Source: Toxotes chatareus
Taxonomy: Eukaryota > Chordata > Actinopteri > Toxotidae
Assembly (NCBI GenBank): GCA_016801885.1
Contig: JAFBJY010000100.1
Span: 1-64,000 of the forward strand
Direction: 5' to 3'
Length of the DNA stretch: 64,000 nt
The position numbers and the translations under genes are program-made. Under the pieces are notes generated by a model. The model was not told the origin of the DNA and made no database searches. It saw nothing but the letters and a program-made list of their open reading frames with translations. Shown piece after piece: positions 21,646 through 32,094 of this stretch (its first letter is position 1; each line of letters begins with the position of its first letter).

Positions 21646-21984
21646 AACAGTTTCACACCATGTTTGTACTTTCACACTCTGATATTAGCTTTGGTTTTTC
21701 TCTCTCTGTCTTGACCTTTTAACAACCTCCTGCAGCAGGTGATGGCTGATCGAGGCATTGTTGAGGCTTCGACACATGATTCAAAAAAATGGTTCATTAC
21801 CCGAGGCTTCAATGACACAGTGCTCAAGTAGGACATCTAGTGGTCAATAAAATGATGTGCAGTCAAGATGTGTCATTTATTGGCTCATGGATTGTTTGGG
21901 ATTTGATTGTCCATGCACATTCTTGTTTGACTACACTACATGTTTGTATGATTTCAAGCTGACACAATAAAATACAAATATTAA
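21646..21984. other. Sequence shared inverted with 39,700-39,830, then unassigned
   Basis: 21,646-21,735 matches the flank of the other Tc1 relic. The remainder contains two near-repeats of 'gaggcttc' and no coding signal. Confidence 0.5.
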
Positions 21985-24265
21985 TTAAAGCTGCAAGCAG
22001 CGATGACGGGCCCTCGCACCCCTTGCAACCCACGGGAGTTGCAGGCGTTGCAGCCAAGCATCAAAGTCCCCCCTGTGTCCTCTCCTCTCTCCTGTTTGGA
22101 GAAGCACAGCAGCATACAGCAAGAGAAAAGACATGCAGGGGGTGTTATGAGTGTATCATTATATGAACATATTAATTAGTTGAGAGTCTTAATATCATCC
22201 TGATTCTAAAGTTTGATCCACATTGGATGAAAAAATTCCTGTTTGTTGGCGAAGGGTCACGTTCGTGGTGGCACTAAGGCTACACTGTGTAAGTTTGATG
22301 AAAGCTTTTGATAACTTTTACTCGTCAGTGTCTTCTGAATTATGAGACAACATTTCAAATGTATGAGATTATGTCTCTAAGAGGAGTTCATAAAAATACA
22401 ATGTGTTGAATGTGGGAATAAGGTCTAAAAGTAATGCATGCAGCCAGTGGGTGGTGCTATGACTTTGTCATCATGTAAGCATATCAATGTGTTCAGAATC
22501 ACATGATCATCATGCATGATTTTTTTTCATCCAGATTAGATGAAGTATGTGGGAGGTAAAGCTTCAAATACATCCATTTCCTGTGTGTTGGCGAAGGGTC
22601 AAATTTGTGGTGGTGCCATGGGAAGACTGTGTAAGTCACACCAAAACTTTTGATAACTTTTTGTCCATGATGTCTAATGAGCAATCTGACAAAAATTAGT
22701 GAAATTGGACAATTCCCCTAGCAGGAGTTTGTCAAATTACGGTGAGTGCAGAACGCCAAATTTTTCCTAAGTGGGTGACTTTCTGTACATCCTAGAATTG
22801 TCTTTCAAGAGACTTTTTTTCTCATCTTGCTGGATGCATCTGTGTTTCTATTTTCAAGTTTGTAGCTCATACTTGGAGTATTTTCACACTCTAGGGGTGC
22901 TGCAGAGCTGTTTGTCCGCACCCAATTGTGGTAAAATGGTCATGCACTTTGGAAGAAGTATGTGGTAGATACAGCCACAAATATGTCCTTTTTTGTGTGA
23001 GCTGGCAAAGGGTCAAATTTGTGGTGGTGGCACATCAAAACCTTTGATAATTTTTTGTTCAATTCAATTCAATTTGATTTATATAGCGCCTTCCACAATC
23101 AAAATTGTCTCAAAGCGCTTTACAGAGACCCAGAGCCTGACCCCAGAGCAAGCACTTAAGGCGACAGTGGCAAGGAAAACTCCCTTTTAACAGGAAGAAA
23201 CCTTGAGCAGAACCTGGCTCAGATGGGGGACCCTCCTGCCGATGGCCGGGCTGGGTGAAAGGAGGAAAAGGAGGAAGATAGGACAGCTAGGAATGGAGGA
23301 GAGGGGAGAAAGACATGCAGCATAATACAAACAATGGATAGTGTTAGAGGGTCAGCATTTACATTACAGTTAATGAACAGTTAATTACAGTGAACAGATA
23401 ATGTGTGCTCAGCAGATTACAGTTATGATAGGAAACAGAGCACAGAGGCAAAAAGTTGTCATGACTGGTAATTATTTACATTACAGTCTGCATAGAATAT
23501 TAATCCAATATTGATCTGTAGCAGATTTGAACATTAAACGTGTTAGAAATGGATCATTGTAAGCAATAAACATTGTTCTAATGCCTTATGAGGAATCTGA
23601 ATGTGAGAGGTAATGGGTCACATCAGTGTTTGTTGAGAATGTATCTGAATAAGTGAAAGTTACAGTTAGGTGGTTCTTTTGTAAAGGTGAAGTGTTTGAG
23701 TGAATTTACATGTAGAGATGTTTATTTTGTCTGGCAAGTATTCAAACTGCATAGACAATAGACTGAGAGTGTGTCCATATGTTTGCAGACAGAGCAGGCA
23801 CTCTTTTAATCACATAATGTGATGTGCAAGGTATCAAGGTACAATGTTTTTTTTTCAGAGTTGCATTGTGAAGGTAGGTTAAAGTTATGGCAGGCAGTCT
23901 TTGATATGTGAGAGTATGAGTGTGTCACCATATTTGGTTTATGAAAGACATATGTTGTTTTCCATAAGTTAGGCGGATGAGTATTGCAGCCTGTATTACA
24001 GAGTAGCATGAATAAAGTCATGTTTGGTTGAGGATAAAGAAAAAAAATAGTGTTTATATACTATGTAAAGCATAAAACTGGTATGTTACACGTAAATATA
24101 TGCAATATGCAAATGGCCCCCTCCCAGCATTGGGCGCTATGAGTGTGTGATCATGTGAGCATATCAATCAGTTGAGAGTGTGAAGGCCATCTTGAATGTA
24201 AAGTTTGATCCACATTGGGTGAAGTATGTGTGAGAAACTGCCACAAATATGTCCATTTGTGGTGT
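21985..24265 (+). repeat. Degenerate tandem repeats, about 300-bp units
   Basis: Phrases such as 'ttggcgaagggtca', 'gataactttttgtcc', 'agcatatcaatcagttgaga' and 'tgatccacattgg' recur at about 22,190-22,400, 22,440-22,740, 22,920-23,060 and 24,120-24,260. The start 'taaagctgcaagcagcgatg' is familiar from a multicopy fish repeat whose superfamily I cannot name. An L2 insertion (23,061-23,573) interrupts one unit. 23,780-24,090 is a separate block shared with 28,226-28,545. Confidence 0.65.
23061..23573 (-). mobile_element. 5'-truncated L2 LINE (3' end)
   Basis: Starts with the (AATTC)n tail and 'gatttatatagcgccttcca' and runs through 0.5 kb of L2 3' UTR, nearly identical to 48,200-48,690. It is flanked by ttgttc at 23,055-23,060 and 23,574-23,579, a probable target duplication. 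Confidence 0.9.
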
Positions 24266-24382
24266 ATTCACTATGATTTATGTATTTTTACATATTTATA
24301 TGATTTTGTTTAAATTGAGGGTTTGTTTTGATTGATCAAGGCTAAAGTTAAAAACAAAAACAGTTGAATTTGTGATAGTGTT

Positions 24383-24388
24383 TTTATT
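24383..24388 (-). promoter_or_regulatory. Poly(A) signal AATAAA
   Basis: AATAAA on the minus strand about 160 bases after the stop codon of the four-exon gene ending at 24,547. Confidence 0.55.
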
Positions 24389-24546
24389 GTAAAATAAATA
24401 TGAACATTTACACAAATTTTTTTTTATACAGTGGTTTGTCAAATACAAATATTAAACAAGTTTAAACACACTCAATTATGCACACTATGATATGTAAGTA
24501 TTATAAGGCCACTGTAATAAAAGGTCAAGTGTTTGTGGGTCCAGGT

Positions 24547-26771
24547 TTATGGTTCTTGTAGTTTGCATCTTTTCTTCTTTGGTGGTGTGGTCTTCTGTCC
24601 AATATCTGGTTAAAAAAGAAAAGAGATATAATTAGTGTTTATAATAGGATGTTTTGATATAGGATAGGATAGGAACTTTATTGTCACTTGCACAGAAGTA
24701 CAGGCGAAATTTCGTTAAGGAGTATAGCCTCCGGGCCACAGCAAAATGTTTGCGCCACCACACGCTTTCCTGAAAGTTAATTTGCAAGTTGCAATACATA
24801 CATTTGACACACAGTCACATCATACATTATGACTTTTGTACACAGTACACGTGGAAACATGCTGGAATTTTTTCATGGACACATGAGGCGGGGGGTTACA
24901 AAAGTTAAGGTGCGGAGGCAGACGGTAGATGGGGGGCGGGTAGGGAGAGGAGTGTGTGTGCGTCAGTCAATGAGAAGTGTTTGCGATTTGTATGACCGAG
25001 ACTGCCAGGATGTTTACAGGTCAGTTCATCAGTTGTCCTTGAAGGGAGATACGAGCTGCATAGGAATTTGATAGGAGCTCAGCTGCAGAGCTATTCTTCT
25101 AGGCCGGAGAGGGGGGGCGAGGGACAGAAACAATACAGCCAATATGCACGAAGCAATTTTATCGATCTGCGTTGAATTTATCTGGATCAGTAGTCAATCA
25201 GACTGGTATCAGTGCTCATCATCCCCTGCAGATGCATGGAGTAGCTTCGACATCTCCTCAAGCTTGACAGACAGTCCCTTCACCGATCTCAACAGGTGTT
25301 CGGACTGTCTTCCGATGTTATCACTTCGTCTCTGTTCCACCTCAGATCGGGCTGAGATGTCAGTGATCAGTCCTTCGATCCGAGCCATCTTCTGATGGAA
25401 TTCCGTCAGCCGAGTATCCATGAACCCGAGGTGCTGTTTTATCTCCGCGCCAGCGGTAGTGCCAATCTGCCAGCAGCGGTTTTTCCAATTCTCCGATAGA
25501 TCAGGGCAGTACCCAGGCCAATCAGTAGTATCCCTGCTATCAATGTCCAATAGATAAATAGATCCTCCACGTCTTCCAGGGACAGCGCTTCCAGGCATAC
25601 CAGACGCCAGGAGTCCCAAGCATCTCGGACATATCCGCAGCAAATGTCCCCTCAGGGCAGAGTCGTTCTCCGGTGATTCTTTTCTTTGTGGGAAAATTTT
25701 GTCCAATGCACTGAGTGACCAGTTAATAAGCTCCATCTCAAAAAATATATCCCAAGAGTAGCAGAGCAGGGTGTTCAGGAAAGAAAATCACAAATACGAG
25801 ACGAGAGAAACAAAAAAGCAAGCCAAGAGACAGTAGGAGCAGTCAGAAACACGTCTGCACTCCTCAGAAGCAGGAAGTAGTAACATTTCTTGCTTGGTGA
25901 TGTTAAGATATTGCTGCATATGGTTCAGTGTTTTACCCTGTGTTGTTTGATCAGGTGAAGGGTGCTGTTCAGGATCGCCGGTTGTGTCCAAAGGGTTGAG
26001 GTCAACAGTTTCTAAAATAAATATATAAAAAATATGTTTTTTTAAATACATTTTTTGCAAAGTGGACAGAATGAGTGTGTGTGTTTTTCAGGATGTGGGT
26101 TCTAAGGGAAATTAGACAGATGAGATGTTGATCATGAGTTTGGAGTGACAGTTTTATGTTGATGTGATGTTAATCTTGATGTACAAAGTTCAGGTCCACT
26201 ATACATTTTGTGGGTTGTTGCATTAAGAGGTTATGCTGAACAGTGGTGTTGTCTGCGCGTGGCATGTGCAGTGTTGTGTCTTCTTCCATTTCTAGTGGAA
26301 TACAAAAGTAAATTAGTTTGAGAAAATTCAAAGCAGGACATGTGAAACATTTTGTATTGGTTTGTAGATGTAGAGATACTTTTATGAATTTTCAGTACCT
26401 GGTGGAATGAGTGTATGCAGGGCTTCTTTGCAACACTGTAGTTCTTCTGTTTTTGTGAGTTGTTTTTGGGTGAATTCCAGCTTTTTTTGTTGTGCTGTGA
26501 GTCTTTGTGCTTGTCTTATTGTGTTGTTTATCACATCTGTTGAGGTTTGGTAAATGATGTTTTGTAGTTGTGGTCGATGTACCTGAGGGTCACATGCAGT
26601 GTACCGGAAGCAAACAAATATTAGTTAGAAGTAGCGAGGATATGGTCATATTTCTATTAATTTAGTCTGTAGAAATAAGGCACTTACATATAGTAGCTGC
26701 AGAGACTGTCTGATTTCTTGTACATTGGGGTCATTCATTGATGGTAGCTTAGATGGTGATGAAAATGCCAT
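24547..26771 (-). CDS. Four-exon gene for a small coiled-coil, NLS-tailed protein (hypothetical)
   Basis: Exons on the minus strand: 26,771-26,688 (28 codons from ATG), 26,582-26,399, 26,011-25,937 and 24,605-24,547 (stop TAA). The lengths (84, 184, 75, 59) sum to 402 nt, 133 residues, and each junction keeps frame. Splice sites are good: donors gtaagtgcc, gtactgaa and gtaaaac; acceptors after ccctcag, tttattttag and ttaaccag. The 5' exon begins after ttcttcacag, so an upstream leader exon is likely. Residues about 45-75 are Gln/Lys/Glu-rich and probably helical ('RLTAQQKKLEFTQKQLTKTE'); the C-terminus 'TPPKKKRCKLQEP' looks like a nuclear localisation signal. No family recognised. A non-LTR-type element occupies the last intron. 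A decayed paralogue lies near 28,690-28,854, so this copy's intactness is notable. It could be an accessory gene of an unnamed transposon. Confidence 0.6.
24655..25745 (-). mobile_element. Non-LTR-like element with one ORF, in the last intron
   Basis: The left end is a (TCCTA)n tail followed by 'ggaactttattgtcacttgc' read in reverse, the 3' end type of Rex1/CR1-group elements. The body holds a single ORF at 25,209-25,736. No endonuclease or reverse transcriptase is present, so the copy is non-autonomous or internally deleted. Confidence 0.6.
25209..25736 (-). CDS. ORF of the intronic retroelement (coiled coil, probable frameshifts)
   Basis: 175 codons from ATG at 25,736. The C-terminal half is a clear coiled coil ('LTEFHQKMARIEGLITDISA', 'SEHLLRSVKGLSVKLEEMSK'). 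The middle part ('ICPRCLGLLASGMPGSAVPG') is odd, while another frame over the same bases reads 'DVEDLFIYWTLIAGILLIGL' with 'GTALIYRRIGKTAAG', a convincing membrane helix. This suggests two compensating indels that shift the frame out and back. It may correspond to ORF1 of the parent LINE. Function not known. Confidence 0.5.
   Translation of the reverse strand: MELINWSLSALDKIFPQRKESPENDSALRGHLLRICPRCLGLLASGMPGSAVPGRRGGSIYLLDIDSRDTTDWPGYCPDLSENWKNRCWQIGTTAGAEIKQHLGFMDTRLTEFHQKMARIEGLITDISARSEVEQRRSDNIGRQSEHLLRSVKGLSVKLEEMSKLLHASAGDDEH
26170..26291 (-). CDS. Alternative terminal exon of the four-exon gene
   Basis: After acceptor gtattccactag this exon joins exon 2 in the same phase as the 26,011 exon and gives 40 residues ('EMEEDTTLHMPRADNTTVQH...') before a TAA at 26,170-26,172. 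It would yield a protein without the basic tail. It lies between exon 2 and the next exon, so the two are mutually exclusive 3' ends. Confidence 0.4.
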
Positions 26772-26799
26772 GTCTGTGAAGAAAATGGAAACTTATAAA

Positions 26800-27595
26800 C
26801 AATGTAGTATAGATGCAGTATCTTCTCTATAACCTGCTGCTTTCACTCCATCAGTCTCCAGAACTGAAACTGGCTGCAAAGCACCGCTCAGTGTGCCTGA
26901 AGATTGTATCCTGTCTGTCTGAACTCCCTCACACATGCATGATCTATATGCACTCAGGTTGGTAGGCAAGATAATCAAAAATCTGTCATAAGTCCTTTAC
27001 TTAGCATTGAGTGGGTCCTCTCATGGTGGTTTTGCTGTCTTTTCTGCCAAAGCCAGAGGAGGACGACCATCTTTGTTTTAAAGCTATCCTGCTGTTAAAC
27101 TCCAACTTCTAGCACATCACCCCCCCACTGTTTTGCTGTGTATTTTCACACCCTCCCCCCAAACACTGTCTCCTCCTGTTTTTTCTTTCCCTATTCGTAC
27201 TCTACACTTTATTTTACTGTATTATTCATTTTCTTTAAATGCACTTGATTTTTTCACTTTAAATGCACTGTGATTAGTTATTACTTTTTACTGACCATAC
27301 TACATCTGCAATAACATTTAAATTTATAATCACTGAATTTTGTTTTGAATTTCTCCATTGGGATTAATAAAGTAACTCTTAATATAGTAACTCTTAATTC
27401 TTGTAATCTCAATTTACATTGACACTTTTTTAATTTATCCACCCTGCTATAAATATGTGTATATATTGTGTTTTTTTGTTTTGTGTCTTGTTTGAAATGT
27501 TGCTTTTCCACTTTATGCTGCTCAGTGTGTGTTAAATTGCTGCTTGGGGTCAAATAAAGTTCTCTGGATCTGAATCAGAATGTGAATGAGTTTGA
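26800..27595 (+). mobile_element. LINE 3' relic (first of a duplicated pair)
   Basis: The end has 'aataaagttctctggatctgaatcagaatg', a polyadenylation-like signal and (GAATCT)n-type tail. Upstream the plus strand reads 'SAKARGGRPSLF', resembling the Arg-rich end of Rex1-group proteins. 28,880-29,620 is a diverged copy with the same tail. Confidence 0.5.
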
Positions 27596-27754
27596 AATTG
27601 TACAGGTAAAGTAAGGTTTAACATGTATGCATGCAGTGAATGTAACTTATTTAGACAGAGTTTAGTGTTAAAAATGTACTTACTGTTTTTGAATAGTAGT
27701 GAATGATGTCTACGTGAGGTGAAAGAATCTGGCAACAGGGAGAAGTGTTTCATT

Positions 27755-28145
27755 CTTCAAGATGGTGCCGTGGATGGCGGCCTCAGTACTGCACTCTCTA
27801 GTACTTTGTGTAGTTTTTGTTTTTTTTGCGTACCTGCGTACTCAAACCTCATCACCTATAGTAGGGATGAGCTCCTAAACATTGGGAAGCTCACTTCGGA
27901 CTCTTTTCCAACTTTTTATTCGGACCCGGCCAGTTTTCACTACTGGACTGGTATGCATTTCATGTTTCATGTATATTACATATTTGTATGATTGTATATT
28001 TGTATATTTGAAAATATTTTATATAGACTTGTTTGTTTTTTTGTTTTGGTTTCTACCACTAGAGAGACAACAACTGCCGGCAAAAAATTCCTTGTATGTG
28101 TTTGCGTGCATTTGGCGAATAAAGCTGATTCTGATTCTGATTTTT
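27755..28145 (+). mobile_element. Short internally deleted LINE (5' and 3' ends joined)
   Basis: It starts 'caagatggtgccgtggatgg' with an ORF stretch 'LITYSRDELLNIGKLTSDSF', typical of the start of fish LINE ORF2, and ends 390 bp later in 'gaataaagctgattctgatt', the tail. The paralogous sequence at 29,700 lacks it, giving its limits. It is therefore a non-autonomous derivative. Confidence 0.6.
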
Positions 28146-28225
28146 AGTGGCAGTTGTAGGTCAAAGTGCTGCAGAGTGGCTCCTCCTCTCTATGTAAAAT
28201 AGGTGTTTGTTTTTAGTGTTAGAAA

Positions 28226-28545
28226 GTGCAGAGGTTCGACAGAGCAGGCATTGTTTTAATCCTGATTTTTATGCACAAGGTATTAAGGTATAATGTGACT
28301 TTTTTTTTAGAGCTGCATTTTTAAGGTAGGTTTAAGCTAAGTCAGGCAGTCTTTGTTCTGTGAGAGTATGATTGAGTTTTAGCATATGTGTTTTATGAAA
28401 GACATGTTGTTTTCCATTAATGTTTAGGAGATGAGTATGGGAACCTGTATTACAGTGTATGCATTAATAAATGTCATGTTTGCTTGCAGACAAAGAAAAA
28501 AATAGAGTGTTCATATACTATGTAAAGCACAAAATTAATTTGTTG
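28226..28545 (+). repeat. Block shared with 23,780-24,090
   Basis: From 'cagagcaggcattgttttaa' to 'atgtaaagcac' it follows 23,776-24,090 throughout with many substitutions. A third remnant lies at about 29,810-29,850. Confidence 0.7.
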
Positions 28546-28689
28546 TAGCATACCCTCCCCTGTCCTCTCATTTCTCTTTTTCTGTCCTGCTCCTGTGGTT
28601 GAGTATTTGGGAGCTGTTGTTGTTATGTTGTTATGTAGTTCAGGTTGAAGCACCTGGGAGTCACATGCAGTGTACTGGAACCAAACAAA

Positions 28690-28854
28690 TTAGTTAGTTA
28701 GAAGATGTGTCAAGGAAATGGACAAAGTTCTAGTATATTAGTCTGCAGAAATAGGAAGGCACTTGCATTAAGTAGCTGCAGAGATTGTAGGATTTCTTGT
28801 ATGTTGGAGTGGTTCATTGATGGCAATTTTGATGGCCATGTTTGTGAAGAAAAT
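28690..28854 (-). pseudogene. Decayed paralogue of exon 1 of the four-exon gene
   Basis: Aligned to 26,640-26,785. The ATG remains, but the acceptor cacag is cacaa, the donor gtaagtgcc is gcaagtgcc, and an 8-9 base deletion after the second codon shifts the frame. The equivalent of exon 2 continues into unrelated text near 28,640. Confidence 0.65.
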
Positions 28855-28879
28855 GGAAACTATATTTAAATTTATGTAG

Positions 28880-29620
28880 TATAGATGCAGTATGTTCTCT
28901 ATAACATGGTGGTTACACTCCATCAGTCTCCAGAAAATACACTGGCTACAAAGCAGTGTTTAAGTGTGTTCCAAGAGTGTAGCCTGCCTGTCTGATCTCT
29001 TTCATATATTCATGATCAAGAGGCACTCAGGTTGGTAGGCAAGATAATCAAAGATCTGTCATAAGTCCTTTACTTAGCATTGAGTGGATCCTCTCATGGT
29101 GGTTTTGTTGTCTTGTCTGCCAAAGCCAGAGGAGAACGACCATCTTTGTTTTAAAGCTATTCTGCTGTTAAACTTAAACTCCTACCTCATCATCCCCCCC
29201 ATTGTCGTGCTCTGTATGTCCACGCCCCCCCCCCCCAACACACACTCTGTCCTCCTCTTTTTTCTTTCTCTATCTGTACTCTACATTTTTTTTCTGTTCA
29301 CTTTTTTATGCATTTTCTTTGAGTGCACCTTTCTGTGACTATGTATTACTATTTATTAACCATACTTCATCTGCAATAAAATGTAAATATATAATCCCTG
29401 TAATCCCAATTTACATTTACACTTTCTGCACTTTATCCACCCTACTATATCCACTGTGTATATTTTGTGTTTTTTTTTTTTTTTTTGTGTATGGCTTGAT
29501 TGAAATTTCCTTTTTCACTTTATGTTGTCAGTGTGCCTTAAATTGCTCCCTGTGGACAAATAAAGTGAATAAAGTTCTGAATCTGAATCAGAATCTGAAT
29601 GAATCTGAGTTTTCAAGATA
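28880..29620 (+). mobile_element. LINE 3' relic (second copy)
   Basis: Diverged duplicate of 26,800-27,595 with the same ending 'aataaagttctgaatctgaa'. Part of a larger duplication that includes the exon relic. Confidence 0.5.
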
Positions 29621-29868
29621 AGTGTTAAAAGTGTACGTTTTTTTGAAGAGCAGGGAATGATGTCCACTTGATGTGAAGAAATCTGGCAATTGGCAGAAGT
29701 GTTCTAAGTGGCACTTGTTGGTTAAGGTGATTTTAAACATGGAATGGTTCATACCCTTCGTGGCAAAATTGGTGTTTGTTTTTAGTTTCTGAAAATGCAG
29801 AGTTTGGTCAGAGTAGAGAATGTGAGAGCATAAAATTAGTATGTTGTAGCATACCCTTCCCTGTCCTC

Positions 29869-30304
29869 TGACACGAAGGTGAGGGCTCTGATGAGGACTC
29901 AAATGCACGACTCGAGCACACAGGAATGACACAGGTCTTTAATCCAAACAGGGTCAGTACACAGAGAGGCAGTCCAAACACAGGCAGAAGTATCAAAGTC
30001 ACGAGGCAAAGGGAAAACCATAAGAAACTAACCAGGTCAAAACACACAGGGAGAAACACAAGGAATGAATGCTGGAACGCTTGACTGAACAAAGACGACC
30101 TGGCAGAGAACAAAGGAGAGGGCAGGACTTAAATACACTGGGAGGCGGGAAAACAATGAGACACAGGTGTAGCACATTAGGGGCAGGGCAGGTAATCACT
30201 GAGGCGGGAACACAGGAGGGCAGGAAGTGAATCTACAAAAAAAAAGACAAAGGGTTAGCATTTTCAAGGTAAAACAGGACATGACTCAGGAGCTGGATGT
30301 GACA
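29869..30304 (-). mobile_element. Solo LTR with 5-bp target duplication
   Basis: On the minus strand it starts TGTCACATCC and ends CTTCGTGTCA, with a TATA-like gtatttaag near 30,132 and ATTAAA at 29,943-29,938. It is flanked by tcctc (29,864-29,868 and 30,305-30,309). The empty site is preserved in the paralogous sequence at 28,565. Neither internal region nor second LTR is seen. Probably a Gypsy-type LTR, though the family is unproven. Confidence 0.85.
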
Positions 30305-30364
30305 TCCTCTCATTCTCGTCTTTTTCCTGTCCTGCTCCTGTGGTTGAGTATTTGGGATCTCAGC

Positions 30365-31147
30365 TTGCACAAAATGCATACAGTTATTACAATTATTTCA
30401 GCTTTTCACTGCAGCACACAAACTCAAAGTGTAAATGTCATCAACATGTTTTACAAGTTAGTTGAAATCATGTTTACAGCTTTTACCATGTAGGAGTACT
30501 TTGGCAATATTAGATACACTTAAACACAGGGTTCACTATTTCAATTGAGTTAATCATGCTTAAGAATTCATATTCAAATATGACTGTACAATCAGATGTG
30601 TTACACATTAGCAGAATGTCAGCTCAGTTTGATGTCTCAATTTTGGGAAATAGACAAGTTGTAGCAATACAAGTTATCATTTTCACAAAACAAGTGCTTC
30701 ATGAACAAAAATAGGTACTCCTACAACCATAACTTTGTAGCAGTGACTTACTAACAAGTCTCATTTTTGTACATTTGAATAAAGACAGGCCTTCAACAAT
30801 AGGGAGGGGGAGCAACTGGTCAGACCACCTTTAGGTGTGAAATTCCTGTGACTCACCAACATGTTTTTCACACTGAAACTGTTGTTTGTTTTATATCTGA
30901 TGTTTGTGACCATTTTAAATATGTAGTAGGTTTATCTGTATTTTATATGAAACATAGTGACATGGATTTATACATCATTTATCTATGATGTTTATCAGTT
31001 ATGTTATTTTTTATTGGCATGTTATTAAGTTATGCACAATCACAATGTATAAATGTGATGTTGGACATGTACAGTTAGAACAGGACTGCAGTAATCCATA
31101 TAGACATGCTTTTCTTTTCACCATGTTTTAATTTAATAGTTTAGTTC
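30365..31147. other. No feature seen
   Basis: AT-rich, only short open frames. Confidence 0.5.
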
Positions 31148-31727
31148 TTATTGTGGTTCTAACTGTTCCAAGCCAGTTGACATGATGCAAGCATTATGGT
31201 CTGTGAGTGCTTTGTAAATTACTGCCTGACTTTTCAAAGTGACCAAGTTGTGCTTGTGAAGTTCAGCTCCTTTTGGAAATTCCTGGTCGATGTTAGCATG
31301 GAGTGAGTTGAAGTGGCGCTGAAGATTTGAAGCTTTGAAGCTTTGAAATGTACTAATGGCGCCTGACATATAAAGCAGAATGGCTTGTCATTACGTTTAA
31401 CAAAATATATAAACTCTCCCACTCTGTTAAAAACATCCTGTGTTCATCTTCGTTTTTGGTTTTGCTGTGCATTTTTTCCCTGCCATTTTTAGAGTGAAGT
31501 TGACAGAAATTGTTTACTTAAATGATCTTGCCCCTACTACTGGGAAACTTTGCGGTATTTTTATCTCACGCACATGCGCATTTGACAAAAAATACCATGT
31601 TGAACTTTAAGCGAAATGAACACGCAAATTAAAAAACACAATAACAAACTTCGATATGAACGTAAGAGCCACATGAAATCATGCAAAAAGCTACATGCGG
31701 CTCGGGAGCCACGGGTTGGCCACTCCT
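31148..31727 (-). pseudogene. hAT transposon relic with BED-type finger
   Basis: The right end reads, on the minus strand, 'caggagtggccaacccgtgg' and 'ctcccgagccgcatg', a terminal sequence known from hAT elements in vertebrates. Downstream come 'IYFVKRNDKPFCFICQAPLV' and 'SNLQRHFNSLHANIDQ', a BED-like finger (CxxC...H...H) of the ZBED/hAT group. The two lie in different frames and the catalytic domain is missing. The left end is not defined. Confidence 0.65.
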
Positions 31728-32094
31728 GGTTTAGAATATAAACATTTGGAATTTTATTATAATAGTATTATTAACACCAAGGTGTTAATAATCCATATTT
31801 ATTTTTTTTTTTATTGTCTTTACATGAAATGTACAGGCTGCAGCAGGATTTAATGTAAAAGTTTTACTGTGGTATGTAATTTTTTTTTTTTCAACGATAT
31901 CATATTTTCAATTGGAAATTTATTTCATTGTTTGCGTGTCTCGGTTTAGTCCCCGCCTCCGCTATGCCTTGATTGGTTGGGCGGGTCTTCGTATAAACAT
32001 GTTCTATAAATACTCTTCACTTTCGATTGCTGGCGTGGTTGTTTCACGCTAACTGGATTACCAGCGAGTGAGAGACAGACATCGTGTAAGGAAG

